A stretch of DNA of 64,000 bases. Origin: Trametopsis cervina (Eukaryota; Basidiomycota; Agaricomycetes; Polyporales; Irpicaceae). A model generated the notes under the pieces. That model did no database searches. It had not been told where the DNA came from and saw only the letters and a list, made by a program, of their open reading frames with translations. Numbering within the stretch: position 1 is the stretch's first letter; every line of letters starts with the position of its first letter. The translations under genes and the position numbers were made by a program. Below are positions 1 through 13,350 of the stretch, piece by piece. The DNA is taken from NCBI GenBank assembly GCA_022385755.1, contig MU278353.1:829000-892999 (forward strand), given 5' to 3'.

Positions 1-1067
1 CAAAAGGATAAAGTGGTCCGCATACCTCGTGACATACACACGACCAGCCTTGATAGAGCCGGACGAAGACAAGGCAAGCACCGGCTGATTGTGACCACGG
101 TTTCCGAACGTCATGCGGTACGCATCCAGACCCGCAGCGATACCAATGACCTGATGACCCATGCAAATACCAAACACAGGCTTCTCCCACTCGGCCAAAG
201 TCTTGCGGAGGTGCATGGCAGCCTCCATGCAGTGGTTGGGGTCACCAGGACCGTTTGTCAAAAAGAGACCATCGAACTGGTCGCGGATCTGGTTGAAGTT
301 GTAGTTCCATGGCAGGACGGTAACAGATGCACCACGACGGACGAGGGAGCGGAGGATGTTGGCCTTGGCACCGAAGTCGAGAACTGCGATTTTGACGTCA
401 CCGGTGGGGTTCAGAGTGTACGGGGCCTTCGTAGAGACTTGAGAGACTAAGTTCTCAGTGGTGGGATCCCAGTACTCTGATTCAGCAGGAGCAGCCGCGC
501 TCGCGTCAGCGCCGACGGCCAAACGGCCGAGAGTTGTGCCCTGGTCACGAAGGAGGGTTGTGATGGCACGGGTGTCGACGCCGGTGATGCCTGGTACTCC
601 GTGGCGGTTACACCATGAATGGAGCGACTCGACGGCGAGGTAATGTGAAAATCTCTCTGCTACGTCTGCAACCACGACCGCGCTGCATTGTATGCGCTCC
701 GACTCGAGGTAGACACCGACATCGTGGGCATCGATAGGTGTCTTATTTGTGGGAACACCATAGTTTCCGATGAGAGGAGTAGTGAAAACGAGGATTTGAC
801 CGCGATATGACGGGTCCGTCATGGACTCGGTGTCTACAACCCAAATAATGAGTACACCCCTACAGCACAACAGAATGGCAGCTTACAAGAAGTGATTGAG
901 GTGGAGAATACTGTTTCTCCAAATATGCTTTTGGGTGCGCCGAAGGAGCGTCCTTGGAAGGACTGTCCCGACTTGAGGTGGAGCACGGCGGGGACTGGTG
1001 TTGAGGGGGCATGGGTCGCCAAACCTCGGGCGAGACGCGTGTTACGGATGAAGATACGAGCGAGCAT
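1..1067 (-). CDS. CPA1: Carbamoyl-phosphate synthase small subunit, arginine-specific, partial (5' part)
   Basis: Glutamine amidotransferase subunit that supplies ammonia for carbamoyl phosphate in arginine biosynthesis. The ATG lies at 1065-1067. The first residues (MLARIFIRNTRLARG) are Arg-rich without acidic residues, as in a mitochondrial presequence. The CPSase small-chain N-terminal domain follows, with FGETVFSTSITSY spanning a short intron (donor near 884). The conserved GITGVDTRA and LTNGPGDP motifs are visible, then the glutaminase nucleophile motif GICMGHQ near residue 250. The exon then ends at a GTATG donor (25-21), so the window edge falls inside an intron and the C-terminal amidotransferase part with the catalytic His/Glu is not visible. 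Regulation is probably translational through the uORF at 1092-1236. Family identification is secure; the mitochondrial location is inferred. Confidence 0.95.
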
Positions 1068-1091
1068 TGTGTACGAAGTAGCTAGAATGAT

Positions 1092-1236
1092 TTAATGACT
1101 GAGGAGCGAGAAAACGAGGTCACTGAGATAACTGGAGGGACGTTGGATGAGCTCGAGCACGCGACTGCGAACGTTCAACGAACGAACGCGAGGAGGAACC
1201 GACTTACTCGTCGCGAGTGTTCTGGGTGAAAATCAT
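1092..1236 (-). CDS. Spliced upstream ORF resembling the fungal arginine attenuator peptide (AAP)
   Basis: A short ORF lies in the 5' leader of the CPA1-type gene. Exon 1 (1236-1208) encodes MIFTQNTRD plus two bases. A 76-nt intron (1207-1132) starts GTAAGT and ends CTCCAG. Exon 2 (1131-1092) gives DYLSD followed by VFSLLSH-type residues and TAA. The product would be 22 residues, against 24-25 for known AAPs. The stop is 24 nt before the main AUG. Known AAPs of fungal CPA1/arg-2 share a T-x-x-D-Y-[LI]-S-D core with a critical Asp, and cause ribosomes to stall at high arginine. The DYLSD core and position match; the following H-[LI]-W of classical AAPs is not conserved here, and there are extra residues between FT and DYLSD. 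The splice sites are read by eye. Function is inferred. Confidence 0.6.
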
Positions 1237-1514
1237 GTACGAGCGGGGTCGCTCAGGAGTCAGAGGGTTGCGGCAAGTCGCCTTGTATAGAGCGCAAAAT
1301 GTGGTGGTGGGTAAAGTTGAGTCAATAAACCTGGCGCAGGTGGCATGTCCAAAATTTTGTCATCTCCGCTAACTTAATAATTGTGAGTCAATCCCGACGC
1401 ATACCATATTCGGGCTCCCGCCGCCTATATTTGGATAATATACAGGACATTGCAGAGCACATCGTCGAGTATGGCAGTTGTGCTGCATGTAATAATACAC
1501 CGTAATTGCGATAT

Positions 1515-3302
1515 TTATTCCCAATCGCTATCCTCCTCGTCGCTTCCTCCTTTCTTCTGAGAGGCAGACGGCTTTGGCACTTTGGGCTGGGTAGGCTTGG
1601 ATTTCGCCTCTGGACCCTCTTCCTCTTCCTCTTCCTCTTCCTCGTCTTCCTCGTCTTCCTCGCTATCGTCCTCGTCTTCTTCCTCCTCATCATCATCCTC
1701 TTCCTCCTCATCGTCGTCCCCCTCCTCATCATCATCGTCCTCACTTGCTTCCTCAGTCTTAGAATCTCCCGCGTTGCTCACTTGAGAAGAAACGACGTCA
1801 TAGCTGTCTTCGCTACTGATTCTACTAGGCGTACCACTCAGCTCAGTCACAGCTTCCGATTTAATAGCAGTCAATGTCTTGGTTGATTCAGCAAGGTTGA
1901 CTGCCGGTGCTGATGGTGTAGCGGCCTTGTCGACAGTTTCTTCGTCGTCGCTTTCCCAGTCGATGTCTTCCTCGCTCTCGACAGTACCTGCGTGAACGTT
2001 GATTGTTAATCACGGCTATCCAAAATATGGCCATGTCATACCTTGAAGTAGAGCTTTCCGCCTTTGCTCCTCACTTTCGACCTGATGTACACGGAAGAAG
2101 TACCTTGTCCAGAAGGTCTCGTGGGACAATGTCGAAGGCACTTTGTGAACCAGACTATTAGTGTTAGGTTTCAGGTTAGATGCCGTAAATTGCTTACCCA
2201 GTGTTTCCATCGTCTTCTGTAACGCACCGCCGTCCACAGGGTCTGCCAATGCTACTTTAACCGCAGACTGCCATTCTGGACTCTCTATACCACCCTCCTT
2301 CGCCTCGATCTCCTTACCATGCCATTCCTTCCATAATTTAGCGGCTCTCTCATCTGCTTCTGGATCAGCCCTTATAACCTCCGGGTCTTGCTTCAGCTGT
2401 TTCAACAATGCCTCGGCTCTGGTGGCGACCGCTCTCAGCCCCTCCGCACTCGACTGATCGCTCGATCCTTTCGCCTTTCCCTTCCCTTTCGAATCAGTAG
2501 TTGAAGGTGCACTGATTTCGGGTAGCGTCCAGATATCCGAGCCATCCCATAGGACTCCCGGCGTGGCTGCTGCGCCTTCTTCTTCTGGGGGTACCACTTT
2601 CACCGCGTCCTTTAAGAACTCGCCCGCATCGCGTAGAAGCTCCTCGCTCTTGTGGGCATACTCCTCTGCTTGTTGACGCGTGATATCCTGAACCCGCTGG
2701 AATTCCGATGCCAGTGTTGTCCGCAGTTGGCCAAAATCGATAGACCCAGCCCCTTGCTTGATAGATTCGGGTAGCTTGGATTGTACAGTAGATGCTAAAT
2801 CAGCTGGAAGAGATGATTGCAGCCTGGAAAAGATGTTCTGCGCGGCAGCGGAAACAGAGATATTGCGATTGTGTGTCTTCTTTGAAGGAGAGGTTTCCGA
2901 GTCTTCCGTCGCTGAACGCGTTCCCTCCAGCGATGGGCCCGCTTCCGGTACATCAGAGGGGTTTGCAACGGTTTCTCCTTCGACCTCTTCCACTGTGGTG
3001 GCCGTCTCAGATGAAGATGGTTCCGCCGTGAGTTTAGTGATCTCTTTCTGCGCCTGGGAGACGACCTGACCCAAGTCTTTACGCGCGGTCTCGAACACGC
3101 TTTGACTCTGTGCGGGATTATGACACTGAGGGCGAAGGCTTGCAAGCTACATTGTGCTGACCTGCTTTCTGAATCCGCCCCAGAACCGGCTGAGTTGACC
3201 TACTACCTGCGTGACCTCCTCGTTAAGCGTCGGCTCTGGGCCTTCGCGCGGCGGCGGAGTGACACTGGGACCTGTTATATCGTATGCATCGAGGAAATTC
3301 AT
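1515..3302 (-). CDS. BSD-domain protein with acidic tail
   Basis: Protein of unknown biochemical role with a BSD domain, a roughly 60-residue helical domain with a conserved F-W pair, found in TFIIH p62 homologues and synapse-associated-type proteins. Translation most likely starts at the ATG at 3302 (MNFLDAYD). Exon 1 ends ..FRKQ and a 52-58 nt intron leads to SQSVFETARKD. The middle is low-complexity Ser/Glu-rich with predicted helices. The BSD core reads STLSHETFWTRYFF and then FRVHQVESEEQRRKALL near the C-terminal third. After another intron the tail is extremely acidic, with runs of D/E over about 60 residues, and ends SDEEDSDWE, a terminus typical of fungal BSD proteins. A 57-nt in-frame intron interrupts the BSD region (see findings). 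The start upstream at 3356 would need a TTG and is rejected. Confidence 0.85.
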
Positions 3303-4035
3303 GACTGGAAAGTGTTCATAAAGGAAAGCGTTTCGGAAGGGTGTGTTTAAGCCCAAGCTAAGCTATGAGCAAAGTAAAGCTGCGGCAACTACGAAAGTGA
3401 TCAGCTCTCCCAAGACATCACGCCTAAATGCGCGCTTAGATCATATTCGTTTAAGTATTAGTGGCTACAGTAATTGGTATATGCTGCACGCGATCTCACA
3501 TCATAGCCAATATGTATCCACATATTGGATAAGAATTCCAACCAAAGAGGGCAATCCTACGGAAAGGTCCTCTTCACAGGCAGCAAAAGTAACAGACGTC
3601 CTCTCGTGCCAGTGAGGGTGTCGAATTACCTAACTCGGAAGTATGTCGGGATCATAACATTCAGGCGCCTGCTAATAGTTAGGTCGGTTTCAGTCCAGTT
3701 CCAACTTACTCGCACCAGTTCATCTGGAACGGAACACTCGAGCTCACGCACAAAAGGCATAGTACATCCTCCTCTGAAATATTCAACCCAAAACAACCCC
3801 GTCTCGATGTCAATGCATCAGTCAATATTTCTGCCACCATCCGTGAGGCTCCGTCGGACAAACAGCGCATAATCTACTTGTGGCCATTCACTTATATCAT
3901 CATCGCACTTATCTGTGTCCTACGCATCCTTCATCACAGTCCCGCGACATGAATCAACGCCACCAGTTCGTGTAGCGTCCTGAGAGCTACCATCCTTCAT
4001 CACTTCTTCGCACGTGTTCTCATCTCTACTACGAT
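3303..4035. other. Intergenic region between divergent genes
   Basis: About 730 bp lie between the start of the BSD gene (-) and the start of the phosphoesterase paralogue (+). No convincing coding frame was seen. A CACGTG E-box lies at 4011-4016, only 20 bp before the phosphoesterase ATG, so it may sit in the leader rather than the promoter. CT-rich stretches on the plus strand (3960-4030) are consistent with a fungal transcription start region. Confidence 0.5.
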
Positions 4036-5775
4036 ATGCGGGTCGCACGCAGACCACGTCTCCTGAAGTTTCTCCGCGCACAGGTCTCTTTGTTGAATTG
4101 CCTGGCCATTGTCTGGGTGTTCACGGTCCTATGGATCGAATGCGGGAGGTTCTCCTTCAGTATTGCTCAATGTGGTTGGGAAGACAAACGGCTTCCGTCG
4201 GTGAGAAGTTCTGTCACCCACGAAGTGTCTTGACGGTGTATGCTGATCGACGTGTCCTGCTCAGTCCCCTGAAGCACCATACCATGTTTTCATAATAACG
4301 GACCCACAAGTTCAAGCTCCTTTGCCTCCCCAACAGGGTCCAATATCTCGTTTTCGGCATTGGATATACCACCACAGTTTAAGAAAGAACTGGGTATATG
4401 CTAGGAGTCTGAAACCCGATGCAATAGTCTTCCTTGGAGATATGCTCGATGGAGGGCGAAGACTCAGCGGACAGAAACAGTGCGTCTTACACATCCCTTG
4501 CTTTAGCCTTCTTGGAATGATGTTCTACACGCAGGTATTCACAAGCTGTAGAACATTTTCGAGAGATATTTTCATTGCAAACCAGTACGGGGGTGCACTT
4601 CGTCCCTGGTAATGAAGATGTCGGGTGCGTGCATTTGTGTCTGATGCCAAAACCTCTGCCGACACTTTAGTAGATTGAATCCAGTGCCGACTGATGGTCC
4701 CCAAGCTCGAGATTTCTACGTCCGATACTTTGGATCAGCCAATAAGAAAGTTACAGTCAGGAACCACACGTTCGTCTTATTGGACGCCCCTCTTCTTGTC
4801 GAAGAAGACTACCGCCGCTCGAAAACTAGAAAGACGTTCGAAGAATGGCATTCAGACGACGACGGATCAGTAGCGTTTGTTCGTTCGTTCACTAATGACA
4901 ACTTAGGTGTGTATCATGTATGAAGCTCCCTGAACGTCAGCTCACAAAGGCGCGTAGACCCGGTCATTCTTTTCACGCACATCCCACTGGCGCGTCCGGA
5001 GACTGCGTCGTGCGGACCGTTACGCGAACATGGGACGATCAGAAAAGGAGCTGGTCCAGGTTACCAGAATACCCTCGGAAAGCTAACAACGCAGTTTATT
5101 ATGGAGCACATCAAACCCTCACTCGTTTTCAGGTGCGCTAACCAGAACCCTGCTACTGTATGCGCGTTCTGACGCGATTACAGTGGCGATGACCGTGACT
5201 ACTGCGAATACTCGCACAACGTTACTGGAATAGCAGGCGTTCCCGGAGACTCGAGCGTTCGCGAGGTAACTGTGAAATCATTCTCCCCCGACAAACATAT
5301 CGATCATCCCGGCTTCCACCTGCTCTCGCTTGTAACGCCTCAGAGTGCGGTCGACCAACAGCATAGCCCGGATGCTCCCACGTTCGCCGACTCACCATGT
5401 TTCATGCCTTCTCCAACTACCACTCTTTATCTTCCTTTCATCGCAATGACGCTCCTGGTGCTCCTGATTGCCTCTCTTAGACAGCCTCCTTCTCGACGTA
5501 AATCTCTTCTGCCGTCCCCGATTCTCGACATAGATCATGAGTACGTCAGTGTTCATAGCGCAACGGCTTCATGGCCATCCAAGCTTCTATCGCGCGGATA
5601 CAAACGCTCTCCCATGAGTCCTGCAGCATTTTCCAAGGAACGCTCGCCTATCGGCGTCCCGCGTCGCTCTCTACTCCATCGAATTATTCGGACACTGCGA
5701 CGTACTTTCGCCAAATTCATACTTGTTACATTTCCTGCTCTTGCGCTCTGGACACTCATCATATGTACTCTTTGA
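4036..5775 (+). CDS. Cdc1/PGAP5-type metallophosphoesterase paralogue, likely catalytically dead
   Basis: Membrane-anchored calcineurin-like phosphoesterase of the Cdc1/Ted1/PGAP5 family, which removes ethanolamine phosphate from GPI-anchor mannose in the ER and Golgi. Six or so exons join into about 490 residues. There is an N-terminal membrane segment (LLNCLAIVWVFTVLWI). The motifs in order are ITDPQV, FLGDMLDGGR, VPGNEDVG, NHTFVLLDAP, LFTHIPL with GPLRE, SGDDRDYCE, and two C-terminal hydrophobic segments (about LYLPFIAMTLLVLLIAS, and the last 20 residues). The usual GNHD is GNED (GAA at 4614-4616) and the usual GDDHD is GDDRD (CGT at 5194-5196), so two metal-binding histidines are lost while the frame and introns remain intact. 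The paralogue at 14665-16586 keeps both. It is best read as a pseudoenzyme or regulatory copy, not a broken gene. Confidence 0.85.
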
Positions 5776-6121
5776 CGACGAGATGTTTTGGTATTCTTGG
5801 ACCATGGTCATGTACGATCAAGATTGTATGGACAAATTTAGGTACAGCATTGCGTCGGTGTATTTATATAACTAGCAGAGTGTAGAATACTCGGACAGGC
5901 CATGAGCATAAACATTGTCCACAAAAGGTCCGTACATAAAGGTCGGCGGCGGGCTGTATCGTCGGCGGATTTTTCTATGAAGGTGCCGCAAACTGATCGA
6001 GTGTACTTTGCTGATTGTTGGCAGGTGCTTGAGATGCTTGCCGTTGCGCATCCCGGCGGCTTCCAAACAATGCAAGAAGCTCTGATTACTAGTGAGCACG
6101 AAGTCATGGTGAACAACAAGG

Positions 6122-9100
6122 CTAAGCAGACGGACCTTGTGCTCTTGCCTGTCGCTTCTCGCGCTGGGTTTGCTTGCTCTTTATCCCCGCGAATGCCTGT
6201 ATTCAAAGTCAATACACAGACAACGAGATTTGCCGACGCAGCCACCGACCTCATCAACAAGCTTCTTTTTCTTGTTCTGAATGTCTATGACCTGGTACAT
6301 ATGTATTGTCAGTATAGATCATGCTGTAAAGCGGAATGAATTACCTTAGACTCTACGGTGTTTTCAGCGATTAGCTGGTACACATGCACGGGCTTTGTTT
6401 GTCCGATCCTGGATGGTCGTTAATTATCAAGCAACGTATCGTACACTCGCGACCTACCGGTTGCATCTATCGATTGCTTGCGACTCTATGCCTTCCTGCC
6501 ACCAGCTGCGATACGTCAATATCAGCGGCAGCGAGGAGATACTCACACTTACGGATCCATCCTGTGGGATAATATGAGTATAAGATAACAAGCAGCGAAT
6601 ATGGACTTACAGATATACATTATTGGCAACTGTGAGGTTCAGTCCCAGCGCGCCGGCTTTGAGGGAGATGAGCATAACCTTCGGGTTCTCGCCGTCGTAT
6701 AAAAGCTCGTCATAGACGGGTGTTGGCACGGCTTTACTCTTCCCTTTCGATTTTCCTTTGCCTTTCTTCTTTCTTGGCTCGTCATCATCTACAATGAAAT
6801 CGTCATCTTCTTCATAATCGCTAACGATGAAGTCGTCATCGCTATCGTCGTCAAGAACAATGACATCGCTGTCTGGTGCAAAAGTCTTCGCCTTCTTGCG
6901 GGTCCTCCTCGCACGACCTTGTGTAGGTGGTGAGGCTGTGGGAATAGTGACATTATCTTCCTTAATGGGTACCGAGAACTGCGCTATGGCTTCTTGTCGT
7001 CTCTTCGCTGACATTTGGCCATCGAACCGGACAAACGGAATGCTGGAATATTGTCAACACATTACAACAACGGAGTTATGGAGGTATGCTCACCCTTGGC
7101 TATCCAGTGTTTCACCAATCTGGCACCAGAACTGAGTGAGTACTGTTCACACTCTAAGTCAGCCTCCCGCTCACCTTATCCAGAAATCCTGTGAACTGTG
7201 AAAATACCAGGGATTTCTCGGTGCTTGGAGTTAGCTTCAGCAAGTGAACCAACTGATCAATTTTGGCTGATGACCCAGTGCGAAGCTCCAACGCGTCTTC
7301 GTCTTCGTCTTGGCGGACAGCAATTTGGGTGAGCTCCGTTGGTGGAGGGGGCTCTATAAGGTCTCCCATGGTGATAGGCCGCCGGTCCTGTGGGTAACAG
7401 TGAGATAGCCGTGATAGAGACACCATGATAAACTTACCATCGGACATTTGGGCTCTCGTTGGATTACCTCGGTGATGCTGCAATGCAAATCAGGTAGCTG
7501 AATATTTGTCCAATGCATTCGACGCACCATGCCAGACAATAGCAGTGTGAGCAACTTGTGATCCGTGGGTCTGTAAAGACATCGAAACAGATGGGGCACT
7601 CTTCGTTGTCTTCGATCGCTTGCAGAAGTAGCCCTTGCAAGCGCACTTTGTTTGCTGGCGTCAACGGCATCGCAGGAGCATCTACAGCGGCGGCATCCTC
7701 GTTCTCCATGGCAGTGCGTAGCTTCTCGGCGTAGTTGGCTGGGACAAGACCGGGATGAAGCGCAAGTTGTCGAAGACGAGTCAACATGCTCAGGACGTTT
7801 GATTGTACCTGTAAGAGATCAGCATACGACTCCACGGGGACGTAATAATTTCGGTCAACTGACCGCAGCGGAGGATGCGCTACCATGTCGCGAAAGAAGA
7901 TTGTCTACCCGTTCCAAAGACATGCTCTCCACGGCATTATAAAGTTCCTAAAGTCGTTGTGAGCTTTCTCATACGCTGCCACAATGAACACACGAACTCT
8001 GGCTTCCGCAGTAAGAGTAACAGGCACGACAGTATGATCGACAGGAGGCAAGGGAATAAGTGGATTGCCATCTTTATCTTGCATCTTTTGCGACTGCATG
8101 AGTTTGGTGAACAGAGTGATTTACAAAAATCCATACCTCTTTCTTTCGATGAAGGCAGACTTGGCTCATGATATTCTATGCACATGTAAGACGGTATAGG
8201 AGCGTGAAGAATTAGTTGACATACCCTGAGTAGCTCTGCGCCTTGAGGGTGGCCGTCTTTCAGAGGCCGCAAGAGCAACCGCTGGAAAAAGTCATCTTTA
8301 TCGAGCGGTTGACATATCCGAAGGAATGTAAGAAGTGAGCCAAGATCCTACAACTACAATCAATATCAATTATCACACGATGACAACGAGCGATACCTTG
8401 GGTGAGTTGATCTGCGAGGGCGGTGCATTAGCGTTACAGACATGGACTAATCCCGCGTCGACTTACAATAGGTGTCCCGGTAAGGACCCATCGACGTTCA
8501 GCACTGAGCGCATAACACGCCTGGGCCATTTTAGTTCGCGGGTTTCGTATGGTGTGCCCTTCATCAAGGATAACCCGCTGCACAAAATCAACAAGTCGTT
8601 ACATATAAGCACAGCTCATTATACGTACTTTCCAGTCCACATGCAGCAGTGCACTATCGCTTGTCTTACGTTTCTTATTTCCCACGACAGTCGAGCCCAA
8701 ATTCTCGTGTTCCTTAGCGACAGTCTGATATGTTGTGATTACTACATCATATTTCTTCAGGGCCTCGGCGGATAGATTGCGTGCAGTGCCATAGTAGACG
8801 TAATGTGACATTACGCCTGGCCGGACATGATCTTGTATTTGCTTCTCCCAATTGGAGATAACGGAGAGAGGGACAACTAGGGTATCCGTAAGCATGCTTC
8901 ACCCCATACTTGATGAAGATGTGTCATACCGACAAGAGTTGACTTGCAGTAGTCTGCTGATATATCGTTCTTAGTGGCCAGTATGAGCGCCAACATGGTT
9001 AGGGTCTTGCCCTACGATAACCTATCAGTCAACCGTTTATTAAGATTCACTTATCATGCATACCAGGCCCATGCTGTCCGCTTCTAGCGCACCTCTCCCC

Positions 9101-10678
9101 AAGACAGGGGGTGCCGATTGAGGAGTCTTCGTCGCGACTGTGATAACAAACATCGTTATTAGGTGATTCTGCATGAAAGAGACACACTGACGATTAAAAT
9201 AGAACGTCTGTGATGTGCGTGAGAATATGCCAGTGGGTTAAGAATGCGCATATATACTTACCTTTCCACCAGCCTTCCTTAGCTGCCAGAATTGTACCGG
9301 TTTATCCTTCTCGGTCTGTGGGAGCTTGGGGTACTCTTGGTCAAGTGCCCATTGTAATGCTTGTTTCTGCGTGAACCAAGTCAACAATACATCATACATG
9401 TGTAGACAATGAGGTTCACCTGATGCTTAAGCAAATCAACGGTAAGGTCGCCGTCTTTGCCAGGTGGCGAAGGATGCACCGGAAGATCGAGCGCGTCCTC
9501 AACGGAGCACAGACTATCGAGAAGTGAGGCACGCCTTCCTTCACTATCAACCTTCTCAAGATTGTTTAGGATATCGCGTAGTTCGTTCGCCTTAGCTAAC
9601 GCCTCAGCCTGCTTGTGCTCAGCGTCCTTCTGAGCTGCTACTTGTGCGGCTGTGAGCTTCGGCACAGCCGCACGTTGACTGGAGCCAGGAGCTCCCTGAG
9701 AAAAGCTGTAAGGTTGCCCTCCTTGGGAATACGCCGGTTTCCCTGCCTCTCGTCTAACGGGTGCTGGTATTTGGTGATTATATGTGGCTGCTGGGGCTAC
9801 TGGAGCTTTCAGAGGTGCGAAGCCACGTTGTCCCGGCGTCGCCCAGATGAGCTTAGGCTCGAGAATAGCTCGCTTATCCATGGGTGCATATATTTTCAAA
9901 TTCCTAAAACCGCGTTAGAATAAAACACAATGGGGTATATCGATGGAAGCTCACATGGAGAGAGAATACTGGAAGCCAGTGACTAGAAATTCATTTTATA
10001 TCAGCTTCTTTTTCTTCCTACCTGACGCCAAAGCCAAATACGCACTGTTCCCCTCAAGCACAACGCCTTCCACGGTGACCTCCTTACGGTCCATTAGCGG
10101 AGCCAGCTTGGCAGCAATATTCCTATTAATATGTCCCACTTGCGTTCTACTTATATTCTCGATCTTGATAGCATTCCTAATAGTAGATCAGCAAGTGCTT
10201 GCTGTACAGGTCGTGGATGACATACCTATCGTATCTGTTTGTCGGCTCCCTGATAAGGCGAACTTCTTCACCTTCACCCACCAATCCTGCGTCAAATGTA
10301 ATCAATAATTCTAGCATTCCTGATAAAAAGCCCTGGTATACCTTTGTAGTACTGTATGCCGACAATATTTGTCCTCAGCGTAACATACAGCTCGTCAATA
10401 GGCTGATCATCCGGGACGACTTCCTCGTCGTCGTCATCTAACATGATGGCTTCTGCCCTAGATGTTCCCTGTGTAGCGGACGTGCCGCCCGGAGGCTGCG
10501 GCAGAGTGGGCTGCGAGCCGTAAGCTGCTTCGAACGCAGCCTTTCGCTTTTTCTGGCTGGGCCCGGGGCCGGACGCTGACGCGGAAGCAGCAGAAGTCGA
10601 CGCTGCTGGCGCTTTTGCACTTTCTGGTATGTCTCTAGGGTCTACACGACGAAGTCCTACAGCAATGCGTATTCTTGA
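6122..10678 (-). CDS. HIRAN-SNF2-RING helicase (HLTF/Rad5-like), 5' end unresolved
   Basis: DNA translocase and probable E3 ubiquitin ligase of the HLTF/Rad5 group, nuclear, acting in replication-fork remodelling and post-replication repair. Domains in order from many exons: a basic low-complexity N-terminus ([17 protein letters not shown]); a HIRAN domain ([27 protein letters not shown] near 10.3 kb); Walker A ADSMGLGKT (9.0-9.1 kb); SNWEKQI; DEGH Walker B and VLTGTPI (8.4-8.6 kb); a RING finger [13 protein letters not shown] inserted between the helicase lobes (7.5-7.6 kb); [12 protein letters not shown]; an acidic/basic insert (6.7-6.9 kb); [10 protein letters not shown]; then [19 protein letters not shown]; and a C-terminus [14 protein letters not shown] ending at TAG (6124-6122). 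The frame is open upstream to 10678, just after a CAG acceptor, but I could not connect it to an initiator ATG, so the first exon(s) may lie between 10.7 and 11.2 kb. Confidence 0.9.
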
Positions 10679-11494
10679 CTGATCTTCCGGTCTGTGAGAT
10701 GCATGATCAGGTTGGTAGCCCCTGAGTTTGCTCGAATTCAGAGGACATACCTCAGACTATTAAACTCTGGAACTTTCTCAATCCCTGCTACAGCGAGTCC
10801 CGCTAGAATGGCATGCGTAACGCAACCCCTGATAGGACGGAATAGTAGTAAGCTCGCCGCCACCGCAACATGCGCGTACGCAATTCTATGCGAGAACCAT
10901 AAAAAGTAACACACCAATGTCTCCACTCTACTGTCTGTCCAAACTTGGTCGTGTTCACTGCACCGTACCGCAGCTCGCCGAGTCCAATGGGCGTACCCCT
11001 GCATGGCGGTGACCCATGGCATGGTGCCCTACTGCTTCTGCTATACTGTAGAACACGCCCATAGTATGAGTGCATGCACATACATATAGTAGTAGCATAG
11101 GTTACCTCTAGCAAATGCGAAGACGCCATGGAGGTTGGCGACCCAAAGTGGCGTTCTTGATGAGCGATGGAACGCGAGAGAAATTCGACGCGTCGGGCGC
11201 CCTGGCTTAATTAGGAGCTCCTGCTGATGGTCACGTGACCGTGGAATGAACGAAGGCACAGCAAACATCGGAAAAGCTCGCTTATTATTGCATTGTTTCG
11301 CATACAATAGGTCTAGAAGTCGTCGAAAGCTAAGAGCCAAGGGCGCCGCGATTATAACGCGTAAAAACGCAGCACAAGATACATGTAGGGACGTCAAGAT
11401 AAGGTCCATTTTTGTTTGCCCCTGCCAGTCGTTACTTCATCATCTAGAACGATTCCATACCCAAAAGATCATTGTCCGTATTCAAATACATATC
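10679..11494. other. Region between helicase 5' end and UGP1 3' end
   Basis: About 800 bp. It probably contains the helicase promoter and perhaps an unplaced first exon. A hydrophobic minus-strand frame at about 10740-11020 was not connected to the helicase, because the phases do not match at the GTATGT donor near 10752. A perfect 12-bp palindrome containing an E-box lies at 11229-11240. No other gene was recognised. Confidence 0.4.
11229..11240. promoter_or_regulatory. 12-bp palindrome GGTCACGTGACC (E-box core)
   Basis: GGTCACGTGACC is its own reverse complement, and its CACGTG centre is the classic bHLH binding core (established for fungal Pho4/Cbf1-type factors). It lies upstream of the helicase on its strand and about 265 bp downstream of the UGP1 stop, so control of the helicase is the simplest inference. 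Binding is not shown by sequence alone. Confidence 0.4.

Positions 11495-13350
<1,856 letters not shown>

Noticed and set aside
1582..1785. Poly-serine plus-strand frame opposite the BSD gene
   Set aside because: It is the antisense of the acidic Glu/Asp tail of the BSD protein (GAA/GAG read as TTC/CTC and TCC).
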